DNA of 64,000 bases, taken from Turbatrix aceti. Its lineage: Eukaryota; Nematoda; Chromadorea; Rhabditida; Panagrolaimidae. The notes below the pieces were generated by a model. It had not been told where the DNA came from and made no database searches. It saw only the letters and a program-made list of their open reading frames with translations. The stretch covers positions 6,600,739-6,664,738 of the forward strand of contig OZ017767.1 of the NCBI GenBank assembly GCA_963969345.1. Direction: 5' to 3'. Shown in pieces: positions 11,335 through 22,958 of this stretch. Positions within the stretch are counted from its first letter, which is position 1; each line of letters starts with the position of its first letter. The translations under genes and the position numbers were made by a program.

Positions 11335-12315
11335 ATGGCTTATCAACAGCAGCCTCCGTATGGACATCAGTCCCCCTATCCGCAGCACTGCGGTGGCTAC
11401 GGCTACGCTCCAAACAACATCTGGGGTGGTCCACCTCCGGGTTTTACGACAGATGCACCATCTAGGAGCACTTCGTACAGTATGTCGCAGGACGGCGATC
11501 CGGAACGGGGTTCGAAGGCCGACATCGGCTTCAACGATGCGTCTATTCGCGCCGGATTCGTGAGGAAAGTTTTCATGCTTGTTACTATCATGGTCAGTTC
11601 TGTTTTTTGATTTTGGATGTTGGAAGATGCAATTGTTAAAATTGTAGCTGGCAGTTGTGACCGTCATGTCAGCGGCGCCATTTCTCGATAAAAGACTTCG
11701 AAAATTTGTTCAACAGAACATACTTCTGTACTACGTGGGCTACGCGGTGTTCATCGCCGTCTACATCGTCCTCATGTGCTGTGAAAACGTTCGCCGCAGT
11801 TTCCCGTCCAACTTGATCTTCACCTCCATCCTCACCTTGTCGATCGGTTTCATGACGATGATGATCTGTTCGATGTACAAATCCGAAGTCGTTCTGCTTA
11901 CACTCATCATCACGACCATTGTCTGTGGATCCGTGATTCTGTTCTCTTCACAGACAAAGTACGATTTGACGAGCTTCATGGGCTTCGCATTCATTGCCAG
12001 TCTAGTCCTTTTCGTGTTCGGCATCGTCGCCATAGTTGCAAATATGATCTTTCATATCGCATGGCTTTACACGATCTACGCTGGACTTGCGGCGCTGCTT
12101 TTCCTCGTGTATCTGGCCATGGATGTTCAGATGATCATGGGCGGCAAGAAGTACACAATTGATCCCGAAGAATATGTCTTTGCTGCTATCCAGGTTTTTC
12201 TTGACATTGTTATGTTCTTCTGGATGCTGCTGTCGCTCATTGGAGGAAATTATCGGTAAGTTCAGTTTTTGGTATGTTTTTTCCCAAAGCAGCTAAATTC
12301 CGTTTTAGAGACTGA
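11335..12315 (+). CDS. Lifeguard/TMBIM-family membrane protein, copy 2
   Basis: Exons 11335-11592, 11648-12255 and 12309-12315 give 290 residues. The protein is a clear tandem paralogue of the upstream gene: same MAYQQQPPYG start, same ASIRAGFVRKVF lead-in and nearly identical seven-helix core (CCENVRRSFPSN, IDPEEYVFAAIQVFLDIVMF). It differs by a shorter, less Gln-rich N-terminus and by having no intron at the position of copy 1's first intron. As in copy 1, an apparent stop (TAA at 12257) is embedded in a perfect donor CG|GTAAGT. A 53-nt intron then joins to a 7-nt coding end giving Arg-Asp-stop (...GGNYRD). Neighbouring 3' sequences are also duplicated, so the whole unit was copied rather than retrotransposed. 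Confidence 0.9.
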
Positions 12316-14268
12316 TTTCACTCATGAGACGGAAAAATATTACGAAGTATTAATTTCGTTCGTCAGAAAATATCATGTGGAAATAAATAGACGATTTGTA
12401 TCTGCGTTTTGTACTTTTATTTTGATCGCTTTTAACGGCATAATAAATATCGAAAAACGTTATCGTTTTGAGTGGGATATTCCGATGCTGATTTTATACC
12501 AGTCCTCCCCATAATTTTGGTTTGCGTTACATTAGTGTCATCATCCGAGTTGATAAAAGTTGGGTTCTACCATCCCAATCGTTTTTAATTTTGGCTACCT
12601 GAAGACTTTTTTTTATGTGCTGCGAGATGATCTCACGTGAACATGGGCACCATCACTCGGCCTCTGCAAAATGAGACCAATAAATTACGTCTCAAACGAG
12701 CTGAACAATGTATATTTTTATTGATCACGTGAACATTGTTTCACTCATGATTGCCACATTTGACATCTTTTGTATGTATTTATCAATCGCTCGATGAACT
12801 TTCAATTTTTTATGGTAAACGGCAATTTTCTTTTTTGTTTCACGTTTATTTTGATTGTTTTCAACGACATAATAAAGATTAAATTGATTTGATGAAGAAG
12901 GGGGTCGAAAGTGATTATCAGCCAAAAGGTGCATTTTTGTATGGCATCTGGCAACATGGATCTGGTCCGCGTAGGTCAACCAGCAATAACATCACACCAG
13001 TCAACGCCTCATCGCACCTGCAAAGTTGACCGGAGCGGTTGGGTAATTCCAACATCGGCTGAGGGGACAAGACAGGATAAAACGGCCTTGAACGCGAACG
13101 GAATTTCGCCCGCCTCCCGTCGCCGCCGCTGCCTGCGCGACCACCACCACCTGAATGCGCGAGTTGCGATCGATGCCCGTGTCCAGCCAAGTTTGAGTAC
13201 AGGGCCAGCGGCCGCTCTCGACGAATTATTTGTTGTCGGGTGTTGTCGTATCCGCCGCCCTTGATGATGACCGAGAGCGCAACGCGCGCGCGCGCTTCCG
13301 CCCGAGTGGTCAGCCGGGTCCTTTGTCACGTCTTCCTCCGCGTGGCTGGCTTGCTCCTAGTAGGCGATCACGGAGAGGGTCGTTAACCAAGTCTCTTCTC
13401 TGTCCTTGTCTGTTTTGTTCTGTTTCGTGCTTTGAGATGCTGCGCTGCCTCGTGGCGGTGGCTAACTATCAATCCACTCGCCCGCAGCCACAGACTCGCC
13501 CGCGTCGATTTTCGTCATCGTCCCGTTCGCCTCCCCTGCGAGCCCTGTGGGGTGCAATACTGATTCCATGACTCACCTTGCGCTCGATTCAGACCGGTCG
13601 AGCGCGCGCAGGGCTAACGAAACAACTACCGCTGCGCAGGGGGGGGGGATTCACTCGTTCGACGCGTGCATGAGCTGTCCGCGTCACGATGTTTCCCTGT
13701 GATCAGCGTTGGTTGTCAGGTGAATGAATGAATGTTTTTTGGGGGTGACACCTGGTGGCAGTAGGGGTTTTTGTGTACTATAGGTTTTTGTGTACTATAG
13801 GTTTTTGTGTACTGTTTTTGTTGGCGCTATTCGATGACGTGCTGATAACATTGTCACTCGCTAACAACATCCGTTAATCTCTCTACAACAGTGCAACAGT
13901 AACTTCAGGCTGTCCTTATCACAGCCTGCAGTTACGTTTAGCCTTTGCACTCCCCAACAAAAAACATAGCACGCCAGGGCAGCTAGACAACCTCCTACAA
14001 AGCACATGGTTTTAAAAACAACCGACTGCGCGACCTGTCATTTGGCCATTACCTGCGAGCCCTCCCCTTAATTGATCACCGTGATCGACTTTAATTAACC
14101 ACTGGCGCACTCGCATCATCCGAGAGTGGCTGACCGACGGATTCTGTCGTAAAACGCGAGAGTGTCGGTCTACGAACCGCGACTTGTCACTATGAATGAA
14201 AACCGTCGTGCAACGTAACCTCGTTTTAAACCTATCGTTAATCGAGTCACTATACATAGCATGATCCG
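12316..14268. other. Intergenic between Lifeguard copy 2 and ROS1
   Basis: 12590-12890 is homologous to the end of copy 1's last intron and 3' UTR (GCGAGATGAT.TCA.GTGAACAT.GGCACC; CATAATAAAGATT), i.e. a third, exon-less remnant of the duplicated unit. 13000-13700 is strikingly GC-rich with a (GC)n run at about 13285-13296; this may be the ROS1 promoter. 13766-13815 holds three tandem 17-bp units (GGTTTTTGTGTACTATA). No coding exon is supported. Confidence 0.5.
13766..13815. repeat. Tandem repeat, about 3 x 17 bp
   Basis: Units GGTTTTTGTGTACTATA repeat head to tail; the third is truncated. Simple local duplication. Confidence 0.85.
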
Positions 14269-17200
14269 ATGCTCGAATGCGGTGGCCTGTCGTCTCTGCC
14301 CCGCGGCGGGATTCCGGCTACCGCCGGCGTCGTCACCATCCTCGCCGTCCTCCTCTTCGCCAATGCCTGCGGAGCGACGGTATTTTCAAACTCACTCCAA
14401 CTATGCGTCGACGAGTGTACAAATCGTAACCTGGTAACGATCTGATTGTTTTTTTGTCCTGCATTGCGCAACTTTTGTCTTTTGTTTTCAGGCCATTCCG
14501 TTGCCCCTAAACTCGTTGTCGTGGCACATTGCTGACTTTAATGACTGCGATTTTTCCTGCCAGATAGAAGCGGTACGTGGAAGTCGATGATCACGCAATA
14601 AAACTTTTTTTTTCAATTGTGCATGACAAACTCGATTTGATTTTTTTTTGATTTCAGTGTCAACTAGGCTGCAAAGATCTCGAACAGGCCGCGGCGTCAT
14701 GTGACGAGCGATGCGGCGTGTCAAAGTCTCCCGCGAGCTGCCATCAGGGCTGCTTCGCGGTTTCCAGTATCTTTCTTCATCAGATTCAGTGTAGGACATT
14801 TTGCATGAACCTAAGCTGAATTAAACCGAATTCAATTGCAGATTTACTAAACCATGTTGCTGTAGAATCCAAATTCGACTCCCTGCGCGGCATTGTGCTT
14901 TCATGGTCCTTCGCAGAAACTTTTTCTACCGTCATGCAGGAAATGTCGGTGGCCGATCTGCGCTGGTTTGCGCAGAGTCGTCGCCACTCGACTCACCTGA
15001 GAGTCGGTGGTGGCTGGAAGTGGACTGAATTCCCCCCAGGTGCATTCCGGGAATCCTTCGCCGAAGTTATGGTAACAGTGCCCATCGAGGATACTTCTGA
15101 AGTCCACATCCGACTGGCTGTCGTCTGGAGAGACAAAGTGGTCGTCTCACGCACATTTTTCCACACCGTGACTGGCGTGCCGGTGAAGCCACGCAAACCG
15201 GTGCTGCTCACGCTGCTTCAGCCCAAGGCCCATCCAACGCTCGTCTGCTGGCAGGGAGATCCTACAGATCACCTGGTCAGGGGATCGCTCACGTACTCCG
15301 TCCAGGTGAAGAAATCCGACGATGAGGAGGTACTCAGGGATTTTACAACTCAGGCACAGTGCCATGATTTCATCGACATGGCCCACACGGGGCAGACGGT
15401 CAATGTCGTGGTCCGTGAACGCGGTGAGGACGAAGCAGCCGTCAGTGAGGCTTTGGTGGTGCCGGATGTTCACCTGAAGACCTATTCTCCCCCCAAAGCT
15501 GACAACAGACTGCTTTTCATCACCAACGGCAGCGCTGTGATCAAAATGGCCGATCCTAATGACTACCTTTTGCTCGGGGATATTGAAATCGTCGATTTTG
15601 ATTTAAAGGATCACGGCGAGATTACTGCACTGGCGTCTTCGGGAGCTAGCAAGGTCCTAGTAGGATTTGGTGACGGAGCTATTTTGGAACTCGACCTCGA
15701 TCTGCCCCCAACCATCGACGAAGAAGCAATTTTGGACGCTGCACTCGAGAATTCCACCGACAGCATTGTGAGAATGATTCCCAGCAAGCAAACGATCATT
15801 CGAGAACCCGACGGCACAGCGGTCACCCAGTTGGTCGTCGACGGCATTCAACAGTTTGTCTACGCTCTCCGAAACCAATCCGGCATCATCAGATGCGGAT
15901 TGACCGATGGATGTGCGAATGCGACGATGCTAACGACCAACTCGGTCAACTACATCAATGCGATCGCTGTTGACACGTGGAATGGATTCCTATACTACTC
16001 AACATCAAATGGGGACGTCTTCATCGCCACGCTTTTCCCCGTCGAAGCGCCTTCTGTCTACTCATTCAGCATTCAGCGACGCCTTGCCGGGCTCCAGTCC
16101 GTTGCCTCACTCCAGGTGGATTACCAGTTGCACGACCTTGTCGCTGTCCTCAGAAACGGTTCTCTCGTCGCCATGAACATTGCCGATCATGCCGTACGCT
16201 TCCTGCACACAAAACGGGCAGAGAAGGAAAACTACGCAAACGTGCATAAGTCCATCTTTATGAACGACCGACTATTCTTCATCTCGACGGACTGCGGAGA
16301 TGATCATGGATGGAAGACGTGTTTCTACTCGGAAGAGACGGCTGATACCGGCGAAATCCATCTCAATAGGTACCTCTTCGAAGGCCCGGTAACGGACGTG
16401 GTAATTCTGCACAACACCTTCGACCCTCCTTACCTATTGCCACCTGAGAAAATCGGTCTCGTCATTACAAACGCTAATGTCAAGGTTACCTGGCTGCCAG
16501 CGGAGTCTCTGCCGTTCCAAGCAACCGGATCTACCTGGAGGAACGTGCATTACGTTGTCAATATCACTGACGCGGTCACTGGACACGATTTGCATACGCA
16601 TGAAACATCGGAAACCGATATTCTGGTGCCTCTTGCCGTTGAGCCTCTAGTCAAAGTCACGGTAGCCATCCGATCATGCGTAACGAGCGGGGGAACTACG
16701 ATTTGCTCTAAAGCGAAAAAAGCTTCGTCGGAGTCCATCGGAGCAATCGATGCGACTTCTGGATCCAGCAAGTTGTTGGTCTACGTGAACGCTGGAAAAA
16801 CTGAAGACCACTCGTTGGAGAAGAATAATATTTTGGGGTTGCCGGTTGATGATCCTTTTTGTAAGTTAACTTAAGATAACAACGGCGCATGATGGATAAC
16901 GTGTTTCAGATCCCCGGCTGGCAACCGAAGGCGCTGACGTCGTAGCCTTCGACAACGCTACCGAATCTTTGTTTTCGACAGTTGTTAGCGACATTTCGAT
17001 ATTCAAAACACCGTCCGGAGGCTACAAAAACCGATTTCTGGACTTTATCACAGTCTCGTACATGGACGTGATCTCGAATAAAGCATGCATCTTTTTCTCA
17101 TCCATGTACCAGATTCTACAGTACCGGCTTACGGGCACCTTTGAGCGAGTGTAAGTTCTACCGATATTTTCCTACTAACAGTTTCTATGTATGTTTGGAT

Positions 17201-20200
17201 TTCAGAATTTACAACTGCGGCGAGACAGACTGCCCTGAAGTCGTTGGCATGGCAGCGGACCATGCCGGTGGCAGGATATTCTACTTCCTGCAAGCGCCGA
17301 ATGGTTCTGTGTCCCTCAACTCGTTCACCGTTGACTCAGCCGAGCTCGTCGTTGTGGCAGTCGTCGATCTGTTACCTGTGATGAAGCAGGTCGTCTTTAT
17401 GGAAGGCCATTTTGTCTTCATCACACTCGACGGCCGGGTTGGCAGTTTCAATACCAACCTGGCCAACCTGCAGTACAACTATTGCGTGACGAACGCGAAA
17501 CACCTGATGGTCAACGTCCCGATCGCGAGAAAAGCCATACAATTCACTTCAGAGCTCCAAGTCGACGCCGAGTCCCCCTCCACCCTGCATTGGAACGTCG
17601 TGCCCCCGGCGGACGTCGGAGGCGTGCTCTACAAAGTGCAGCTCTTCAAAGACCGCAGCAATGGGGACTCTTCTGTCGGACTCTCCGTAGCCAACACCTA
17701 TGCCATCCCGCAGAGCGTGCTTGACGCATGGCCCTCACAGCAGCAGTACGACGCCATCATCGATGCTATTACGCCGTGGTCCGTCGTTTCGCTGAATGCC
17801 TCCGGCCTCGTCGCACCTACCAAGCCTCCATCGCCTCCAAAGAACGTCAATATCTACGTTACACAGCAGAAAACCGTCGACGGCGCGCGTGCTATCGTCG
17901 ACCTATTCTGGGACGAGCCTGAGGAGTGGAACGGGGACATGCTGGGGTATGTCGTCAACTGTTCAGTTACGGACGGCTCTTCTAAGTCCAGCATGGTCGT
18001 GCAGAACATCTCTGGCAAGGACAGTCTGACATACTCGTTCAGCGTCAAATCCGGAAAAGTAGCCTGCGCCGTGGCTGCTTCCAACCAGCAGAATTTGCTA
18101 GGAGACAATAGTGAAACTGTGACGGTTGATTCCAGCGACGTGCGTCCTCTTGTCCGGCTTTTTGCCATTGACTCATCCAGCAACCTAGTGGCTATTTCGA
18201 ACTGGTCAAGCATCTGGGAAGGAGCCCGATCCAAGCGACAGACCACCACAGTCCAGGCTTCCTACCAGGGAGTCGCTTTTGTGGACAACAATCTCTACGC
18301 TATACGCAAGGAAGACTCGGTACAGCCCTTCGCAGTCATGCTCGACATCAACAACGTGGAAAACGCTCTGCATAAGGTTCAGCTCAATACCGAGCTCACG
18401 GATATCAATGCCCTGACGAGTGATTGGGTGGCTAATAGGTTGCTCTACGTCGCTGGGCATGATTTGTACCAGATCTTCCTGGACACCTTTGAGGTAGGAC
18501 AAAACCTGGGTGAAAATTAAGCTAATGACTATTATACTTTTTTAGAGCGTATCCGTGACCACACCGTTGAAGGTAATATCGTTATCGGCCGGCGCACAGG
18601 ATGCCAAGCAGCTGGTATTCGACCCTTTTTCGAAGTAAGCAACCTTTTGATTCCGATGTTGACACTAAAATCGTTTTTTTGCAGCTCCGCATACCTACTG
18701 ACGAAGAACGGCTCACTTTTCCGCCTGGACCTGACCCACAAAACCGAACAAAACCTAGCGTTGGCACTTGATTGCCTAGCTTCGCAGACGGTCACTTCGA
18801 TGACAACAGAATTCAAGTGGAACCGCGCAGCTTCTCCCACAATTTATGCTCTGACCTGGAACGGCCTCATTGCTCTCGATCTGGCTTCCGGAAAGTGTTC
18901 CGACATCGATATCGCATGGGAAAAGTTCGGCGACAAAGGTCTCAAATCGGTGATATCCATCGCGATAGCAGACGAGTTGTTCGTCTTTGGCACGGCCACT
19001 GAACTCATAATCTACGATCGTCAAGCAGCCACCAACCGGTCTGTACCCATTCAAAACAGTCCGTTGCGGCAGATCCTGGCCGTCAGTCAGTCTTCACAGC
19101 CTTATCCGGAGCGGACGTGCTTCCAACTGCCTTCGCCGGAGACAATCGAGTACAACGTCACGAATCAGGGAAGAACCGGGGCGTACATTCAGATAGACGA
19201 AATCACGCCTACGACTTGCCTGGCGCTGAGTTTTCCGCCTATCCAGTATGATATCTACTTCCGTCGACAGAATACGGACAAGATCAAACATTTCCGTAGC
19301 ATTTCCGACAAGGTGCCTATCGAGAACGGCATTTTGGACAAGGAAACTGAGTAAGTGCACTATATTTTAAACGCTGAGCTATTTTTTTTTCTACAAACAA
19401 CTAAATTTTCAGTTACGATGTTTACCTGTCGTGGTTCAACAGGTACTACACCTACAAGGACCTCTACTCGGATATCCATACGTTCAAGACAGGCTACGGA
19501 TACCCCACTGCCCCGAGGGACGTGACAGCATTCGCCCTATCACCGGACACCATCCTGCTGTCCTGGCGCCCTCCACTGTCCCTTAACGCGCCGAAGGACG
19601 AGATCCGATACCGTATCACCCAGCAGTCGTCAGCTATCAGCTCGCCAACGACTATTGGAGCCCGGCAGTACGCAAACAACACTTTTTCGGGCAATGTCAC
19701 GGATGTGGTCGCCTGCTTCGACGTTCCATGTCTCGCAAAGATAGGAAATCTCAGGGCAGCTACGGATTACAAGTTCTGGGTGACTGCGGTTCATATTTCG
19801 AGACTGCAGGTCACGTTCGACGACGATCCAGAAGCGGTGTCGTTGGAGGCGGATACGCGATCTTTGGACATGCCCGGCACTTTGCGACTGGATAACGCTA
19901 CCAGTGATTCGCTAATTCTTAGATGGACGTCATTGGAGCCTAATTCGCAGCCGAAGACCATTAGCATACAGTATCGCCTGGTAAGCACTTGTTACATCGA
20001 TGACAATAAACCTACTGGCTTTCAGACCGGAGCAGAAGACATTTGGAACGAAACTTCCAATTCCGTTATCGACCCATCCTCGGAGCAGACGCTTACGATA
20101 GTGGTCTCCGACCTTCGCTCATCGACGGCGTACGACTACCGTTTCGTGGCCACCTACAACGGCAAGTACCCGTACAATGACGAAGAAAGGCCCTACGTAG

Positions 20201-22328
20201 AAATGTTCAACCAAACCACTCAACAGGGCAGGACGAAGCCGGGGACTCCGAGTGCCCCAACCAGGGTGCGGTTGATGAAGGAGCGCAACTACCTCATCCT
20301 CAGATGGTCCGAGCCAGATAATGATGGCGGCGCGCCAATCGTTAGCTACGCTGTTGAGTATCGACCGAATCCGACAGCAGAATGGGAAATTGCCGAACGC
20401 GGGCTGCCGCCAGATCGTCTGTGGTGGCGACCCGACCGAGCGAACATCCACGCTTTGCATGCCGAATTCCGCGTTCGGGCGGCAAATTCTGAAGGCTTCG
20501 GTGTCTACGGTTTTCTGGATGATGGAGAGGAATCGTCTGACGAGACTTCGATGGGATTCTACGTCCTCATTGCTCTTATAGTTCTGGTCGTGGCCATCGC
20601 TATCACTGTCTGCCTAATTCTTGCCTACAGATGTGAGTTGAACTTCTTTTGTACGTGTTGACGAAGTAGGAAACAGTTTTTTTAGTCTACAAAAAGAAAA
20701 CCGAAAAGCGAAGGCTCTACGACACCAACCTCAAACTTAAGCCGTTGGCTCATGCCAGTCGAGACGTCAACAGAATCCGTGACGCCAACGCAGAAAACTT
20801 GCCCCACGTGTCGCCGGAATGCGTCAGCAAGGGCAACCTTCTGGGCAAGGGGTCCTTCGGCGAAGTATACGAAGGCGTCGCCTGGAACATGCCTACAGTC
20901 GGGAAGAAGAGGATGCCGGTCGCTATCAAGACGCTCCGAAGGAACCACACGCCCGAGGAGAACAGCAAATTTATCCAGGAAGCCATCCTCATGAAGTGAG
21001 TTCTAGTGTACGTTGCCAACGACCTAATTTCCCCAATTTCAGCAAGTTCGACCACGAGCACATTGTCAAGCTTCTCGGAGTCTGCTTCGAAGGCGAACCG
21101 CACATGCTCATCATCGAGCTCATGGAAGGCGGCGACCTGCTCAACTTCCTACGCGCGAGTCGTCCCCAGGACTCCGTGCCATCCCAACTCTCACTCCAGG
21201 AAATCTTCTGGATCATCATCGACGTCGCCCGAGGCTGCTATCACCTAGAAACTAATAAGTACGTCCACCGGGACATCGCTGCGAGAAACTGCCTAATATC
21301 GTCACGGGCGCATCCTACGAGGATCACCAAGATCGCGGATTTTGGCATGGCTAAGCAAATGTATGCGACCAATACCGCGAGCGATAACAACTACTACCGA
21401 TTGCATTCCGCCGATCTGGTTCCCATACGATGGCTGTCCCCCGAAGCAGGATTAGACTGTGTCTACACGACTAAATCCGATGTCTGGGCCTACGGAGTGC
21501 TCTGCTGGGAGACACTCGCGCTCGGGGATCAACCGTATAAGCACCGGAGCAACGAGATGATCATGCCCTACGTCCGGGAAGGCGGGAGACTGGAAAAGCC
21601 ACCTGAATGCCCCGAAGAGCTCTACGACATTATGTACAGCTGCTGGGACATCAACCCCGACGTCCGGCCGTCCTTTGGTGTCATTCTGGAGCGCCTCGAG
21701 GAACTCCAGAACAGACCGGAGAACCAGTCTAATTTACCCTTCCCGAGCCAGCACGGGTACATCAACAACGGCTTCGACGCGTCCCATGACTCGTCAATCA
21801 GCCAGCTCGGAGGCGACCAACCGAGGTCGTCCAACAGCAACAATCTCTTGAGCGGCAGCGGGCGCTTCGACAAGCACGGTGAGTCTCCCTAACCCTAACA
21901 AGGAATTTGTCAGGTAGCGTTTTGGAAATTCATGAAATTTTTTCCAAGCAATTGCTAAGCTGCCTGGCAAAATTTCATAAATTTCCAAGACGTCACATGA
22001 CAAATTTGTTTATACAGAAATTATGTCATCGCTAAATCGGGAATTTTTTTGACGTAATTTCTGGACAGACCCTAATCAGTCGCTAATCAAATATCTTCTT
22101 GCAGACGGAGCTCACAAATCATCCGGTTTATCTCACTTCCGAAATTCCACATTCACGCAACGTCGTCCAGAAAGCGTTTTCTCCAATCAAACCGAGATGA
22201 CGGCATTCGACGACGAAGCCGGCGAAGACTATGAAATTCCCATATCACAAGGCGGTGGCCGTAGCACCACTGCCTCCCCCGCAACCACCCCTAGGATCAA
22301 CACTGCATCACACAATAGCCGGGTATAA
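14269..22328 (+). CDS. ROS1: ROS1/Sevenless/ROL-3-type receptor tyrosine kinase
   Basis: Twelve exons (14269-14433, 14492-14572, 14658-14766, 14842-16860, 16910-17150, 17206-18493, 18546-18634, 18685-19350, 19413-20632, 20686-20995, 21043-21878, 22105-22328) give about 2,415 residues, close to human ROS1. A signal peptide (VVTILAVLLFANACG) is followed by a Cys-rich N-terminus. The long ectodomain has beta-propeller-like segments and fibronectin-III domains, the last at about 1,790-1,920 (APTRVRL...ILRWSEPDNDGGAPIVSYAVEY). One transmembrane helix follows (about 1,930-1,957). The kinase has the GKGSFGEVY loop (about 2013), VAIK Lys (about 2041), HRDIAARN (about 2138), DFG (about 2162) and activation-loop tyrosines NNYYR (about 2180), so it looks active. 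The tail has a GEDYEIPI tyrosine site. ROL-3 in C. elegans acts in larval development and cuticle morphology. The third exon's donor (TCCA|GTATCT) is inferred from frame. AATAAA lies near 22379. Confidence 0.93.
21899..22071. repeat. Foldback repeats in the last ROS1 intron
   Basis: AATTTGTCAGGTAGCG.TTTGGAAATTCATGAAATTTT (left arm from about 21902) is matched in inverted orientation up to about 22013. A second short inverted pair follows (CAGAAATTATGTCA at about 22017 with TGACGTAATTTCTG at about 22052). It fills much of the 226-nt intron. It looks like a small foldback element; arms are imperfect. Confidence 0.7.
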
Positions 22329-22958
22329 ATAACTATTCCGCATAATTGAGTTTTCTTTAGGTTACCTCAGAGTTTTATTTAATAAATCGTATTGTGTATA
22401 TTTGTTCTCGTTTTCGGGGTTTTCGGGTTCGGCATGCAAAGCGAACAGCTGCACGTTCCGGTTGTTTTTGCGCGATGACGATTCGCGTGACGTCACGACC
22501 TAGACTGCAGGAAGAAGAGGGGGGCGACCACGAAGGACAATGGAAGCTAGAGCGCGCCAAAACGATGGTTGCCATTTGTTCAAGTTACAAATTTCTGCGG
22601 AAGAAAAACAAAATCGTAAAATCACGCAAAGAAAAATCAAAAAAAAAGCACGAAAAATGGTTCAAAAACATTTTTTAAATAAAAACAAAATCGTAAGGTC
22701 ACAGAAAAGCAAATTCGCACGCAAAGAAAAACTAAAAAAAATTTGTACGGAAAAAATTGCGCCAAAACTGTTTTTAAAAATTCGAGCGCCAAATTGATAA
22801 ATTCGCGCGGGAAATTTTGGCCACACTTTTTGCACGAAAACTGTTATACTGTCCTGCTTGTTCTCTCCGTCGTACTCTTTTGTGATTGCCTCCGTACCGT
22901 TCTTCTTTTTTTCATCTTTCATCTGTGCTGCTTCTGATCATCAACCATCATCGTTATC
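22329..22958. other. ROS1 3' end and RNR small-subunit promoter
   Basis: Contains the ROS1 polyadenylation signal (AATAAA near 22379), a short imperfect direct repeat (AAAACAAAATCGTAA..TCAC, 22606 and 22683) and four E2F-type sites listed separately. The sequence 22860-22958 is T/C-rich leader before the ATG at 22959. Confidence 0.6.
22554..22814. promoter_or_regulatory. Cluster of E2F-type sites upstream of RRM2
   Basis: Four matches to TTTSSCGC or its complement: GCGCCAAAA at 22554-22562 and 22759-22767, GCGCCAAA at 22786-22793, and GCGGGAAA at 22807-22814. All lie within about 400 bp of the ATG. RNR small-subunit genes are classical E2F targets in animals and plants, so the location fits S-phase control; binding is inferred. 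Confidence 0.6.
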
